Assembly (NCBI GenBank): GCA_934096715.1
Contig: CAKOMQ010000008.1
Coordinates: 1 to 43,808 of the forward strand
Reading direction: 5' to 3'
Length of the DNA stretch: 43,808 nucleotides
Origin: an uncultured Bacilli bacterium
GTDB lineage: Bacteria > Bacillota_I > Bacilli_A > RF39 > UBA660
Shown piece after piece: positions 25,465 to 34,562 of this stretch. Under the pieces are notes generated by a model. The model worked only from the letters and a program-made list of their open reading frames with translations, made no database searches and had not been told where the DNA came from. Each line of letters opens with the position of its first letter. The first letter of the stretch is position 1. The translations under genes were made by a program, and so were the position numbers.

Positions 25465-25532
25465 TCGACAATTTTTTTGGAATTTTTATGTTATAGTATG
25501 AGTACGCATATACGAAATTGACTATTTATACT

Positions 25533-26534
25533 ATGAAAAAAATAATAGCTCTAGTATTTTTATTTTTTCTTATGTCTCCTAATGTATTTGCTTTAAATGT
25601 AACTAGTAAGGAATACAATTATATGGTAAGCCAAAACGGAAACGTAAAAAAAATGAAAATGCTGAAAGATGAAAACAGTGAAACGCTTTTTAAAATTAAA
25701 AATGAAGATATTTCTTATAATAATTTAAATTACTATGAAGAATATACTGGTTCTTTAGACAAAGAATTATTTAATAAAATAAATAATATTATTAAACTAG
25801 GGTTTATAGATAATAATAAAAGTGATATATTCTACTTCATAACCCAAGTACTTATTTACAAAGTTTATTATAATACTAATGATATTTTTATGTGTTCAAG
25901 TGATGGAACTAGACTTACAGTCTATGATGAATTAATGAATAAGATTTTAGATAAAATAAAATTAGATACTATTAAGGATACGAAGATAGATGTATTTGAT
26001 ACTTTAAAGTTAGATAATAATTATATATATGATTTAAGTAACTTTAATAATCTAGTCCCTGGTACTTATAATATCTCATATAAAACTAAAGAATCTTATA
26101 AGTATTTCTATGGAAGTGATAATACTTATTTAATTAAAAGTACTAGTAATGGGTATTTATCAGGTAAGGTTAAGGTATCGGTTAAAGGCGTTAAAGTAAG
26201 TAGTGATGAATATTATAAGAATTATCTTGTATATGATGAAGATATCTTAATAGGTAGTTTAAAAGATATAAAATATTTAAAAAGTAATCATAATTATATA
26301 ATAAAATATAATAATTTAGTAGAAGAATTAAATACTACTAATGAAGATATAGAGTTAAATAAAGTTTCAAGTGGAGAAGAAAGTTCTATTATAGAAGATC
26401 TAAATAATATAGAAGATCTAAATAATATAGATAATCCTACTACTAATGATAATATTTTAGAAACTATTATAATATTTATATCTATTAGTGTGATTTATAT
26501 GTTGTTATATATAAAATTTCGAAAAAATTGCTGA
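25533..26534 (+). CDS. Secreted, C-terminally membrane-anchored protein, possibly thioester-domain-like
   Basis: A 333-residue protein with a signal peptide (MKKIIALVFLFFLMSPNVFA) and a C-terminal membrane segment (about 307-328) ending in basic residues. FYFITQVLIYKV (about 100-111) resembles the TQxAIW block of Gram-positive thioester adhesin domains, but the partner Cys expected before it is missing, so a covalent thioester is unlikely. Near the end IEDLNN is tandemly repeated (18 nt, about 26391-26427). ATG 25533 is chosen because the signal peptide begins there; an upstream TTG at 25518 is in frame. No clear ribosome binding site is visible. Confidence 0.55.
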   Translation: MKKIIALVFLFFLMSPNVFALNVTSKEYNYMVSQNGNVKKMKMLKDENSETLFKIKNEDISYNNLNYYEEYTGSLDKELFNKINNIIKLGFIDNNKSDIFYFITQVLIYKVYYNTNDIFMCSSDGTRLTVYDELMNKILDKIKLDTIKDTKIDVFDTLKLDNNYIYDLSNFNNLVPGTYNISYKTKESYKYFYGSDNTYLIKSTSNGYLSGKVKVSVKGVKVSSDEYYKNYLVYDEDILIGSLKDIKYLKSNHNYIIKYNNLVEELNTTNEDIELNKVSSGEESSIIEDLNNIEDLNNIDNPTTNDNILETIIIFISISVIYMLLYIKFRKNC

Positions 26535-26557
26535 AATAATGCAATTTTTTTAATTTT
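26522..26557 (+). terminator. Terminator overlapping the stop of the 25533 gene
   Basis: AAAAAATTGC (26522-26531) pairs with GCAATTTTTT (26541-26550) around the stop codon region, with further T-rich sequence after it. Confidence 0.8.
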
Positions 26558-26618
26558 TTCTTAAAAAATAAAGGAAATCAGGGGTTTATGGAGAATATAT
26601 ATAAGTAGAGAGGGTAAA

Positions 26619-28349
26619 ATGAACAGAATAACAGATGAGTTAATACAAGAGATAAATAATAAGGCAAATATATTAGATATTGTCTCTAATTATGTTAGTT
26701 TGAAGAAGCATGGCAAGAATTATTTTGGGATTTGTCCCTTTCATGATGATCATTCTCCTAGTATGAGTGTTAATGAAGAAAGACAGATGTTTAAATGCTT
26801 CACATGTGGAGTAGGCGGTAATGTATTTACTTTTGTATCTAAATACGAAAATATTGGCTTTTTTGATGCAGTTAAACGTGTTGGAGAAATGGTTGGCGTA
26901 AGCGTTGATACATCAGGAATGAAAAAGAAAGATGATAAATATCAAAGTGATTATGAAATCATGGACTTTGCTAGTAAGATATATCAAAACAACTTAAATA
27001 GTTCTCTTGGAATAGATGCGCGTAAATATTTAGAAAGTAGAAATTTTAGTGAAGAAACTATCAAAGATTTTGGAATTGGATTTTCTGTTAAAGATAATAA
27101 AGGCTTGTATAATTTAATTAGTAAGAAATATAAGAATAAAGATTTATTTGATTTGGGTCTTATTTATATAGATGGTAATACTGGATTAGATGTATTTGTA
27201 AATCGTGTTATGATTCCTATTAAAGATCATAATAATAATATTGTTGGTTTTACGGGAAGAGTTATAAGGGAAAAATATTCTGGTGGTAAGTATATAAATA
27301 CTAAAGAAACAAGAATATATACAAAAGGAAATATACTATTTAACTACTATAATAGTAAAGATTATATAAGAGAGAAAAAAGAAGTTGTTTTAGTAGAAGG
27401 CAACATGGACGCGATTAGAATGTACTCTAGCGGTATTAGAAACGTTATTGCCCTTATGGGTACAAGTATGACTAAGTTTCAAATTAAGCTTTTAAAAAAC
27501 TTACATGCTCCAATCGTGTTGATGCTTGATAATGATAATGCTGGATTTGATGCTACTATTAAAATTGGAGAATTATTATTAAATGAGAATATTGAAGTAT
27601 ATGTTGTTAGACTAAACGGTGCTAAAGACCCTGATGAATACATTGTTAATTTTGGAGTAGAAGAACTTGAAAATACTATTAAACATAAGATTAGTTTTTT
27701 AGAGTTCAAACTTAGTAGTTTGAAAGTTAATTTTAATTTAGATAATCCGATCGAGTTATCTAATTACGTTAATAATGTTATTGAATTTCTTAAAGATAAA
27801 GATAACATTACTAAGGAAGTAGTTATTAAAAAAATTAGTGAAGATTATAATCTAGATTATGAAGTATTAAAAAGTGAATTAAAGATAAATGAAATAAAAG
27901 AGAATAAGCAAGTATTAAAGGCATCTGTAATTAAAAAAAGTGATAAGTATAAAGAATGTGTAGATAAGATATTTAGTTATATAATGAGTGATATAAAATA
28001 CTTGACAATTTTTAATAATCGTGTAGGATATTTTAAAGAAAAAAGGGAGCGAGAATTATATAATGAAGTAATATATTATGCTAGAAAGAATAAAAAAGTA
28101 GATATAGCAGGAATGACTAGTTTTGTTAGTCAATTTCCTGAGTATAATGAAATGATGAATGACATTATGAAAGATATAGACTTTGACAATATGAATGAAG
28201 ATTTATTTATGGAATATCTTAATTATTTTGATAAATATCTAAAACAAGAACATATTAAAGATATAAAGAAAAAAATAAAAGAAGAAATAGATATTAATAG
28301 AAAAGTTGAACTTATAAATGAGTTAACTAAATTAAAGAAGGAAGTGTAG
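26619..28349 (+). CDS. dnaG: DNA primase
   Basis: A 576-residue DnaG. The zinc-binding domain has CPFHDDHSPS and CFTCGVGGNVFTFV. The RNA polymerase core includes GFTGRVI and the TOPRIM motifs VVLVEGNMDAI and VLMLDNDNAG. The C-terminal helicase-binding part (about 435-576) is divergent, as usual. It makes primers for replication. ATG 26619 follows AGAGAGGG. The gene begins the dnaG-sigA-trmK unit with 2-nt gaps, the order known in Bacilli but without rpsU. Confidence 0.96.
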   Translation: MNRITDELIQEINNKANILDIVSNYVSLKKHGKNYFGICPFHDDHSPSMSVNEERQMFKCFTCGVGGNVFTFVSKYENIGFFDAVKRVGEMVGVSVDTSGMKKKDDKYQSDYEIMDFASKIYQNNLNSSLGIDARKYLESRNFSEETIKDFGIGFSVKDNKGLYNLISKKYKNKDLFDLGLIYIDGNTGLDVFVNRVMIPIKDHNNNIVGFTGRVIREKYSGGKYINTKETRIYTKGNILFNYYNSKDYIREKKEVVLVEGNMDAIRMYSSGIRNVIALMGTSMTKFQIKLLKNLHAPIVLMLDNDNAGFDATIKIGELLLNENIEVYVVRLNGAKDPDEYIVNFGVEELENTIKHKISFLEFKLSSLKVNFNLDNPIELSNYVNNVIEFLKDKDNITKEVVIKKISEDYNLDYEVLKSELKINEIKENKQVLKASVIKKSDKYKECVDKIFSYIMSDIKYLTIFNNRVGYFKEKRERELYNEVIYYARKNKKVDIAGMTSFVSQFPEYNEMMNDIMKDIDFDNMNEDLFMEYLNYFDKYLKQEHIKDIKKKIKEEIDINRKVELINELTKLKKEV

Positions 28350-28351
28350 TT

Positions 28352-29461
28352 ATGGTGGAGATTAAAACATTAGATGAAAGAAAGAAAGAATTAATTGAAT
28401 TAGGTCATAAGAAAGGTTTTATTACTTTTGAAGAATTAGCTAATTCTCTAAAAGGATTAGAAGTTGATAGTGATACTTTAGATGATTTATATAATACGTT
28501 TGTTATTAATGACATTAAAGTGGTAAGCGAAAGTGATGTTAAAGATGATGGTCATGGTGGTAAGAAAGTAGAAGCTAAACAAGATGAAAAAGAACTTGTA
28601 TTATCTGAAGAAGAAATTACTAAAGATGTTAATATTAACGATCCGGTAAGAATGTATTTAAAAGAAATTGGACGTATTAGTTTGCTTACACTAGAAGAAG
28701 AACAAAACTTAAGCGTAAGAGTGGCAGATGGAGATGAAGAAGCTAAAAGACTACTTGCAGAGTCTAATTTACGTTTGGTTGTATCTATTGCTAAAAGATA
28801 TGTTGGTAGGGGACTATTATTTTTAGATTTAATTCAAGAAGGAAACATAGGTCTTATGAAAGCAGTAGATAAATTTGATTATGATAAGGGTTATAAATTT
28901 AGTACTTATGCTACATGGTGGATAAGACAAGCTATTACAAGAGCACTTGCTGATCAAGCGAGAACTATAAGAGTACCAGTACATATGGTTGAAACTATTA
29001 ATAAAATGACTCGTATTCAAAGACAATTAACTAATGAACTTAATCGTGAACCAACTGAAGAAGAACTTGCAAAAAAAATGGGTGTTAGTGTAGATAAAGT
29101 AAGAGAAGTTATTAAGATTGGTCAAGAACCTGTATCTTTAGAAACTCCAATTGGAGAAGAAGATGATTCTCATTTAGGTGATTTTCTAAAAGATGAAAGT
29201 AGTTTATCTCCAGAAGAATATACTGAAAATGAAATCTTAAAAGAAGAAATTAAAGAAGTTTTGGAAACATTACAGCCAAGAGAACAAGAAGTCCTTGAGT
29301 TACGTTTCGGACTTATTGATGGAACTTGTCATACTCTTGAAGATGTTGGTAAAAGGTTTAATGTAACTCGTGAAAGAATAAGACAAATAGAAGCAAAAGC
29401 ACTACGTAAACTACGTCATCCTAGTAGAGCTAAGAAATTAAAAGATTTCTTAGATAACTAA
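28352..29461 (+). CDS. sigA: Primary sigma factor SigA/RpoD
   Basis: A 369-residue group 1 sigma factor. Region 1.2 begins at NDPVRMYLKEIGRISLLT. Region 2 has the core-binding FLDLIQEGNIGLMKAVDKFDY and the -10-reading FSTYATWWIRQAITRALAD. Region 4 ends with the -35-reading helix VGKRFNVTRERIRQIEAKA. The N-terminal 1.1 region is short, as in Gram-positive SigA. It directs transcription from the TTGACA/TATAAT promoters seen throughout the window. It starts 2 nt after dnaG. Confidence 0.97.
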   Translation: MVEIKTLDERKKELIELGHKKGFITFEELANSLKGLEVDSDTLDDLYNTFVINDIKVVSESDVKDDGHGGKKVEAKQDEKELVLSEEEITKDVNINDPVRMYLKEIGRISLLTLEEEQNLSVRVADGDEEAKRLLAESNLRLVVSIAKRYVGRGLLFLDLIQEGNIGLMKAVDKFDYDKGYKFSTYATWWIRQAITRALADQARTIRVPVHMVETINKMTRIQRQLTNELNREPTEEELAKKMGVSVDKVREVIKIGQEPVSLETPIGEEDDSHLGDFLKDESSLSPEEYTENEILKEEIKEVLETLQPREQEVLELRFGLIDGTCHTLEDVGKRFNVTRERIRQIEAKALRKLRHPSRAKKLKDFLDN

Positions 29462-29462
29462 G

Positions 29463-30089
29463 ATGAATAAAAGATTAACTAAAATAACTGAGTATATTAG
29501 TAAAAATGACTCTGTTATAGATGTTGGGTGTGACCATGGATATTTAACTATTTATTTATATAAATATAAATTATGTAAAAATGTTTTTGGATCTGATATA
29601 AGTAAAAATGCATTAGAGTATGCAATAAATAATAGTAAGAAAGAAAATTTGGATATTAAATTTTATGTAAGTGATGGACTTAAAGATATAAAAGATTATT
29701 ACGATACAATAGTTATATCTGGTATGGGAACTCATACTATTATGAATATTCTTTCTAATAGAGAACTTCCTAATAAGATAATATTATCTAGTAATAATGA
29801 TTATTATATCTTAAGGGCGTTTATGTATTCTCTAGGATACAATATATCTAAAGAAGATATTGTATGTGAAAATAATAAGTACTATGATATTATGTGTTTT
29901 ATTAAAGGTAAGAAAAATATAAAGAAGAAAGACTTAATTTTAGGATTTCATAATAATATAGATTATTATAATTATCTTATAAATAAGAATATTCTTATAA
30001 TGAAAAAAGTTCCTTTAAAAAAGAAATTACAATTATTAAAAGAAAACAAACTTATGAAAAAGAAAATTAGCCTTATTGAAAAAATGTAG
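29463..30089 (+). CDS. trmK: tRNA (adenine(22)-N1)-methyltransferase
   Basis: A 208-residue TrmK/YqfN-family enzyme. Class I SAM motifs are VIDVGCDHGYLTIYL (18-32) and the acidic strand end NVFGSDIS; ISGMGTHTIMNIL is the family signature. A helical C-terminal part (about 165-208) follows, as in the Bacillus enzyme. It methylates A22 in certain tRNAs. The position right after sigA matches Bacillus. The 3' end overlaps yqfQ convergently by 17 bp. Confidence 0.92.
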   Translation: MNKRLTKITEYISKNDSVIDVGCDHGYLTIYLYKYKLCKNVFGSDISKNALEYAINNSKKENLDIKFYVSDGLKDIKDYYDTIVISGMGTHTIMNILSNRELPNKIILSSNNDYYILRAFMYSLGYNISKEDIVCENNKYYDIMCFIKGKKNIKKKDLILGFHNNIDYYNYLINKNILIMKKVPLKKKLQLLKENKLMKKKISLIEKM

Positions 30090-30348
30090 GGCTATTTTTT
30101 ATTTCTTTATAAGTAGCATCTATTACATTATTTATCTTTGGTTTTAAATTATTATTTAAGTGTTCATTAGTTTTACTAACAGTATTATTTGAAAATTCTT
30201 TTACTAGATTAATTGCTGTTTTTGCATTTCTAACCATTGGAGATATTTCTTTATATAATGGAATTATTTGATTAGCAAAAGATAAAGTTTTATTAAGTCC
30301 CCCAATAACACTACCTAAAGTTAATCCAGGTATTTTAGGTCCAAACAT
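30073..30348 (-). CDS. yqfQ: YqfQ/VrrA-family protein
   Basis: A 91-residue protein. MFGPKIPG at the start and the helix SFANQIIPLYKEISPMVRNAKTAINLVKEF match the core of YqfQ/VrrA proteins (QxxxPMVxNxPxM). In Bacillus yqfQ lies in the same dnaG-sigA-trmK neighbourhood. Function is unknown in the family. Its minus-strand ribosome binding site GTAGGTGG lies just before the ATG. Confidence 0.65.
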   Translation of the reverse strand: MFGPKIPGLTLGSVIGGLNKTLSFANQIIPLYKEISPMVRNAKTAINLVKEFSNNTVSKTNEHLNNNLKPKINNVIDATYKEIKNSPTFFQ

Positions 30349-30410
30349 ATTACCACCTACTTAATTATATGATTATTTTATTTTTGTTTTACACTTAAAA
30401 TAAAATAGAA

Positions 30411-30439
30411 TAGACAACTTGTAATATTTTTGATACAAT
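30411..30439 (+). promoter_or_regulatory. Promoter of the gspF-like/prepilin peptidase operon
   Basis: TAGACA (30411-30416), 17 nt, TACAAT (30434-30439), then GAAGGGAG before the ATG at 30470. Confidence 0.6.
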
Positions 30440-30469
30440 ATTTTTAGAATAGAAGAAGGGAGATATATT

Positions 30470-32074
30470 ATGAGTGACAGTATTGATAAGAATAATAATA
30501 TCTTCGTTTCTTTAATACTTTCTTTTGTTCATGTTTTTAAATATGCTTTTCTAGGTTTAAGAGCTTGTACAGTAGATTTATTTTTTGTAATATATGATGC
30601 GATTAGTTGGAAGTTAGATAAAGCTTATCGTAATACGAAAGATGCATTAGTAAAAGAAACATCTAGTGTTAATTTAAATAGTCCAACAGGAGGAGCAATA
30701 TCTTACGAGGATAGATATAAGTCTAAAAAGAAAAAAGAAAAGACTTATGTTTATAGTGATAAAAAAATGGCTAAGTTAGAACTTGAATATCAAGAACTAG
30801 TAAAGGATTTACAAGCAGGTGGAGCGACTCGTAGTAAAGAACCTTGTGTATATTTGTATAAAGTAAGAGAAAAAAATGGTAAGATTACGACTGGTCATAT
30901 GACTGGATTTTCTAAATTAGATGTTAATGTATTCTTATTAAGTGAAGGCTTTAAAGTTTATAGTATTAAAACTAGTCCATTAATTAATTTTTTATATAAA
31001 GATTCTAGTTTGTTTAAAGTTAAGATGTCTACTAAAGAGTTAGTTTTCTGGCTTACGCAATTATCAACTTATATTAAAGCAGGTATTACATTAAATGATG
31101 CAGTTAAGATATTAAGTAAGCAAATGACTAATATTGGTAAGACTAAGCAAAGAATATTTTTATCTATAAGTTATGAGTTAACTCTTGGTGAAAGTTTTTC
31201 TAATGCTTTAGAAAAACAAGGAGATGTTTTTCCAGCACTTCTTATTAATATGGTTAAAGCAGCTGAAGCAAGTGGAACATTAACTGAAACATTAGATGAT
31301 ATGGCTAATTATTATACAGAAATTAATAGTACTAAAAAAGAAATGAAGAGTGCCATGGCATATCCTGCTGTAATCACTGTTTTTGCATTAATAGTTGTAT
31401 TCTTTATACTAATTGTAATTATTCCTAAGTTTACTGATATTTATGCTAGTAGTGGTGCTAAAATTAGTGGACTTACTCAGGTAGTTATAGATAGTAGTGT
31501 ATTTTTAAAAGAAAACTATTTATTACTATTAGCGGTATTTGTCGGTATAATATTCCTTATATTTTTGATGTATAAGTATGTAAAAGCTTTTAGGGGAAGT
31601 ATGCAAGTATTTTTAATGCATATTCCTATTATCAAGAATGTTATCATATATAATGAACTTACTATTTTTACTAAGACATTTGCATCTCTTTTACGTAACA
31701 ATGTTTTTATTACTGATAGTGTTTCTATACTTAGTAAAATAACTAATAACGAAGTATATAAATCAATTCTTTATCAAACTATTAATAATATAGTTAACGG
31801 AGATAAGATAAGTGATGCTTTTAAAGATCATTGGGCTATACCAGATGTTGCTTATTTTATGATAGTTACTGGAGAGTCAACTGGAGAACTGGCAGAAATG
31901 ATGCAAAAGGTAAGTGATTATTATCAAGAAGCTCATCGTAACTTGATTAATAGTTTAAAATCATTTATTGAACCTGTAATGATTTGTGTTTTAGCAGTAG
32001 TAGTTGGAGTTATTTTAGTAGCGGTAATTGTACCTATGTTCCAATTATATGATGAATTGTTATCGAATGGATAG
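30470..32074 (+). CDS. Type II secretion/type IV pilus inner-membrane protein F (GspF/PilC/ComGB family)
   Basis: A 534-residue protein. Residues about 185-350 and 380-534 are the two homologous GspF domains, with STYIKAGITLNDAVKIL and the closing EPVMICVLAVVVGVILVAVIVPMF, which contains the last membrane helix. Residues about 120-165 look like the PilC-type N-terminal domain (YLYKVREKNGKITTGHMTG). An extra leader of about 110 residues with a hydrophobic part (15-45) and a Lys-rich linker is longer than in ComGB. This protein is the platform for pseudopilus or pilus assembly. No assembly ATPase or major pilin gene is in the window; they must lie elsewhere if the machine works. Confidence 0.85.
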   Translation: MSDSIDKNNNIFVSLILSFVHVFKYAFLGLRACTVDLFFVIYDAISWKLDKAYRNTKDALVKETSSVNLNSPTGGAISYEDRYKSKKKKEKTYVYSDKKMAKLELEYQELVKDLQAGGATRSKEPCVYLYKVREKNGKITTGHMTGFSKLDVNVFLLSEGFKVYSIKTSPLINFLYKDSSLFKVKMSTKELVFWLTQLSTYIKAGITLNDAVKILSKQMTNIGKTKQRIFLSISYELTLGESFSNALEKQGDVFPALLINMVKAAEASGTLTETLDDMANYYTEINSTKKEMKSAMAYPAVITVFALIVVFFILIVIIPKFTDIYASSGAKISGLTQVVIDSSVFLKENYLLLLAVFVGIIFLIFLMYKYVKAFRGSMQVFLMHIPIIKNVIIYNELTIFTKTFASLLRNNVFITDSVSILSKITNNEVYKSILYQTINNIVNGDKISDAFKDHWAIPDVAYFMIVTGESTGELAEMMQKVSDYYQEAHRNLINSLKSFIEPVMICVLAVVVGVILVAVIVPMFQLYDELLSNG

Positions 32075-32080
32075 ATAAAT

Positions 32081-32833
32081 ATGTATTATGTAGTATATTT
32101 TGTAATTGGCTTGTTTTTTGGATCATTTTTTAATGTAGTGGGAACTCGTGGTCCTATAAAAGAAAACTATTTAACAAGTCGTTCTCATTGTGATTATTGT
32201 TTACATGATCTTAATTGGTATGAACTAATACCTATTTTTTCTTATGTGTTTCAAAAAGGTCGTTGTAATTATTGTCATAAAAAAATAGATAAAGCTCATC
32301 TAGGATATGAATTATTTACTGCTATTTTATTTATGTCAGGATATTACTTATATGGTAATACTTTAACTTGTTTAGAATATCTAACTTTATCTAGTATGTT
32401 AGTTTTAATATTTGTAAGTGATTTTAAATATATGGTAATCTTAGATAGCTATTTAATAGTATTAACTATTATTTATTCTGTATTATTGATAATTAATTAT
32501 GGATTAGATTTTTTCTTTGTAAGATTATTAACTGGGTTATCTTTGTTTGTAACTGTACTTATAGTAAAACTTCTATTTGATTATATATTTAAAAGAGAAT
32601 CTTTGGGTGGGGGAGATGTAAAACTTTCTTTCTTTATGGGACTTGTTCTTGGTTATCCATTAGGATTGACAGCATTTATGTTATCATCATTTTTAGCACT
32701 TCCTTATGCAACCCTATCACTTTATTTGAATAAAAAAAATGAACTTCCATTTGGTCCATTTTTGATATCTGCAACTTATCTAGTATTTATATTTTCTGAT
32801 AAGTTTAGTTTAGTACTTGAATATCTATTTTAG
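32081..32833 (+). CDS. Prepilin peptidase (type 4 prepilin leader peptidase, A24 family)
   Basis: A 250-residue polytopic membrane protein. The cytoplasmic zinc-binding pair of CxxC motifs is in SHCDYCLHDLNWYELIPIFSY and KGRCNYCHKKI. The catalytic aspartates are in VSDFKYMVILD and the GGGDVKLSFFMG motif. It removes the leader of prepilins and N-methylates them. It starts 6 nt after the GspF-like gene, so both serve one pilus/competence-type system. Confidence 0.93.
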   Translation: MYYVVYFVIGLFFGSFFNVVGTRGPIKENYLTSRSHCDYCLHDLNWYELIPIFSYVFQKGRCNYCHKKIDKAHLGYELFTAILFMSGYYLYGNTLTCLEYLTLSSMLVLIFVSDFKYMVILDSYLIVLTIIYSVLLIINYGLDFFFVRLLTGLSLFVTVLIVKLLFDYIFKRESLGGGDVKLSFFMGLVLGYPLGLTAFMLSSFLALPYATLSLYLNKKNELPFGPFLISATYLVFIFSDKFSLVLEYLF

Positions 32834-32925
32834 CTTAAAGCATACATTAAGATAGATGATATAACACTTCCAAGCATAAGAATAATCATAGCCCATACTA
32901 ATATTTTACTTACTTTTTTATTCAT
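32830..32925 (-). CDS. Prli42-like small membrane protein, 31 residues
   Basis: A minus-strand micro-ORF: ATG at 32925, AAGGAG (32934-32939) 8 nt ahead of it. The peptide starts MNKKVSKILVWAMIILMLGS and is otherwise one membrane helix. Length, the K-x-x-K(I/L)V-x-x-M-I-x-x-M-L pattern and topology resemble Prli42, the small stressosome-anchoring membrane protein of Firmicutes, and DUF4044-like peptides. It overlaps the prepilin peptidase stop by 4 bp, converging on it. No stressosome genes are in the window. Confidence 0.6.
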   Translation of the reverse strand: MNKKVSKILVWAMIILMLGSVISSILMYALS

Positions 32926-33009
32926 AAACAATTCTCCTTAACAATAATAATTTATCATATTTTTAGTATTTTGTATACCCTTTTAACATACAATTTAGGG
33001 GTGAATAAG

Positions 33010-33573
33010 ATGAATAAAATACTAATTAAGAAGTACTTGCTTTTTGCATTTATTATATTAGTAATGGGTTTTATTTGTGGTATTATATATTATTATAATT
33101 TTGATAGTATTATTAAGAATAGCATTTTATCTAGTATTAGTATAGATACAATTAGTATTAATAATATACTTAAACATTTATTAATACTTATATTACTATT
33201 AATAGCTAGTACCTTTGTAGTAGGATCATTCTTATCAATATTTTATTTGTTCTTTGAAGGATTATCTATTGGATTTACATCTATTGTTTTATCTAGTAAG
33301 TATGGAATGAGTGGAGTAGTATATTCTTTATTATATAATATCTATTCTAGGGGAATCTTTATTATATTATTAATACTTGTTATATATAAGTTTTTAAAGA
33401 TATCTAAAAGTATTGTTTATATTTTATTTACTAAGAATAATTATTCATATAAGTTATCATTCGTAAGTAAAATAAAATCTTCTTTATTACTCATATTTAT
33501 TATTTTTATAAATGATTTAATAATTTATCTATTTAGTAGTCCATTTTTGAATTTAATTAATAAGATTCTGTAG
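33010..33573 (+). CDS. SpoIIM/DUF95-like membrane protein
   Basis: A 187-residue protein with four to five hydrophobic helices. FYLFFEGLSIGFTSIVLSSKYG followed by LLYNIYSRGIFIILLILVIYKF fits the FxxGxxIG...xG...R/P pattern of SpoIIM-family (DUF95) proteins, known from sporulation and also found in non-sporulating Firmicutes. No other sporulation gene beyond the spoVB-like flippase is visible. ATG 33010 follows AGGGGTG; a GTG at 33001 is also possible. Confidence 0.55.
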   Translation: MNKILIKKYLLFAFIILVMGFICGIIYYYNFDSIIKNSILSSISIDTISINNILKHLLILILLLIASTFVVGSFLSIFYLFFEGLSIGFTSIVLSSKYGMSGVVYSLLYNIYSRGIFIILLILVIYKFLKISKSIVYILFTKNNYSYKLSFVSKIKSSLLLIFIIFINDLIIYLFSSPFLNLINKIL

Positions 33574-33639
33574 AATTGCAATTTTTATTATCTAGTCTTC
33601 AAAATCGCTTAATCTAAAAGATATTCTTGTTTAATGTCA

Positions 33640-33668
33640 TTTACAAAGGCATATAATTGTATTATAAT
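33640..33668 (+). promoter_or_regulatory. Promoter of the TPR-like gene pair
   Basis: TTTACA (33640-33645), 17 nt, TATAAT (33663-33668), followed by AAGGTGG before the start. Confidence 0.7.
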
Positions 33669-33704
33669 AGTAAGCTAAGTAAGGGGTTTTGAAGGTGGTT
33701 TATA

Positions 33705-34562
33705 ATGATAAATAAATTTGATAGAACAGCAACATACCATGGCGTAGAGCTTGAAAATATATATGTTTTAATTAAACATGGCAAATATAATAAAGCTAGA
33801 ATGTATTTAGAAGACTATAAAAGACGTTTTGGTGAAGAACACGCTATATACAAAAAAGTTTATGCCATGTTAGAAGGATTTTTTAATGATGATTTAGATA
33901 GTGTTATTAAACTGCATGAAGAACTTTTGTATGATGTTCATTTGTTTGACTGTGGAGAAATAATACTAAATCTCGCTTATCTTTATATAAAAAATGGGGA
34001 TTACTTAAGTGCTTATATATTACTTGAAAGAACTGATGTAGATTCATTTGATTTAGAATATCCTGAGTTTATTTCTAGATTCTATCGATTATATGATTTT
34101 GTACTTAAACACATGGATTTATATGATGAAGGTTATAATATACATTATAATAAATATGATAATAATTACTCAAAGAGAAAGATTACTATTAGTAACAGCC
34201 CTAATTGTGCATATGACTATATTATTGATAAGGGTGAAGATTATTTAAGTGAATTGTATAGTCATATAGTACCTAAAATTAGTGAAAGTAAAAAGACATT
34301 TGATTATATTTTTGCAGATAGATATTTCTTTAGAATCAAGAATATTGGTGTTAGTTTAGATGGTAAAAGAACTACTGATATATTAAAAGTGATCACCTTT
34401 CCTAATACCAATAGGATTATCACTATGTATCCAGTTGGAAGTAGACTTAAAGATAATACAATTATTAACGAATGTGATTTTAATAAAGAAGAAAAAGAAT
34501 ATACACGAGTTAGAACAAGTCAAATAGACAAATTTAATAAAAAATGGGGAGTAGATAAATGA
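33705..34562 (+). CDS. TPR-like protein, unknown function
   Basis: A 285-residue cytoplasmic protein. The N-terminal half is a helical repeat (YVLIKHGKYNKARMYLEDY, LAYLYIKNGDYLSAYILLER), typical of tetratricopeptide-like folds. The C-terminal half has a small alpha/beta domain (FDYIFADRYFFRIKNIGV, DILKVITFPNTNRIITMYPV) ending in RTSQIDKFNKKW. A closely related but broken copy follows, overlapping by 4 bp (ATGA), so this is a tandem duplication. The C-terminal domain recalls small YwqJ-type or phage-related domains but I cannot assign it. Confidence 0.65.
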   Translation: MINKFDRTATYHGVELENIYVLIKHGKYNKARMYLEDYKRRFGEEHAIYKKVYAMLEGFFNDDLDSVIKLHEELLYDVHLFDCGEIILNLAYLYIKNGDYLSAYILLERTDVDSFDLEYPEFISRFYRLYDFVLKHMDLYDEGYNIHYNKYDNNYSKRKITISNSPNCAYDYIIDKGEDYLSELYSHIVPKISESKKTFDYIFADRYFFRIKNIGVSLDGKRTTDILKVITFPNTNRIITMYPVGSRLKDNTIINECDFNKEEKEYTRVRTSQIDKFNKKWGVDK

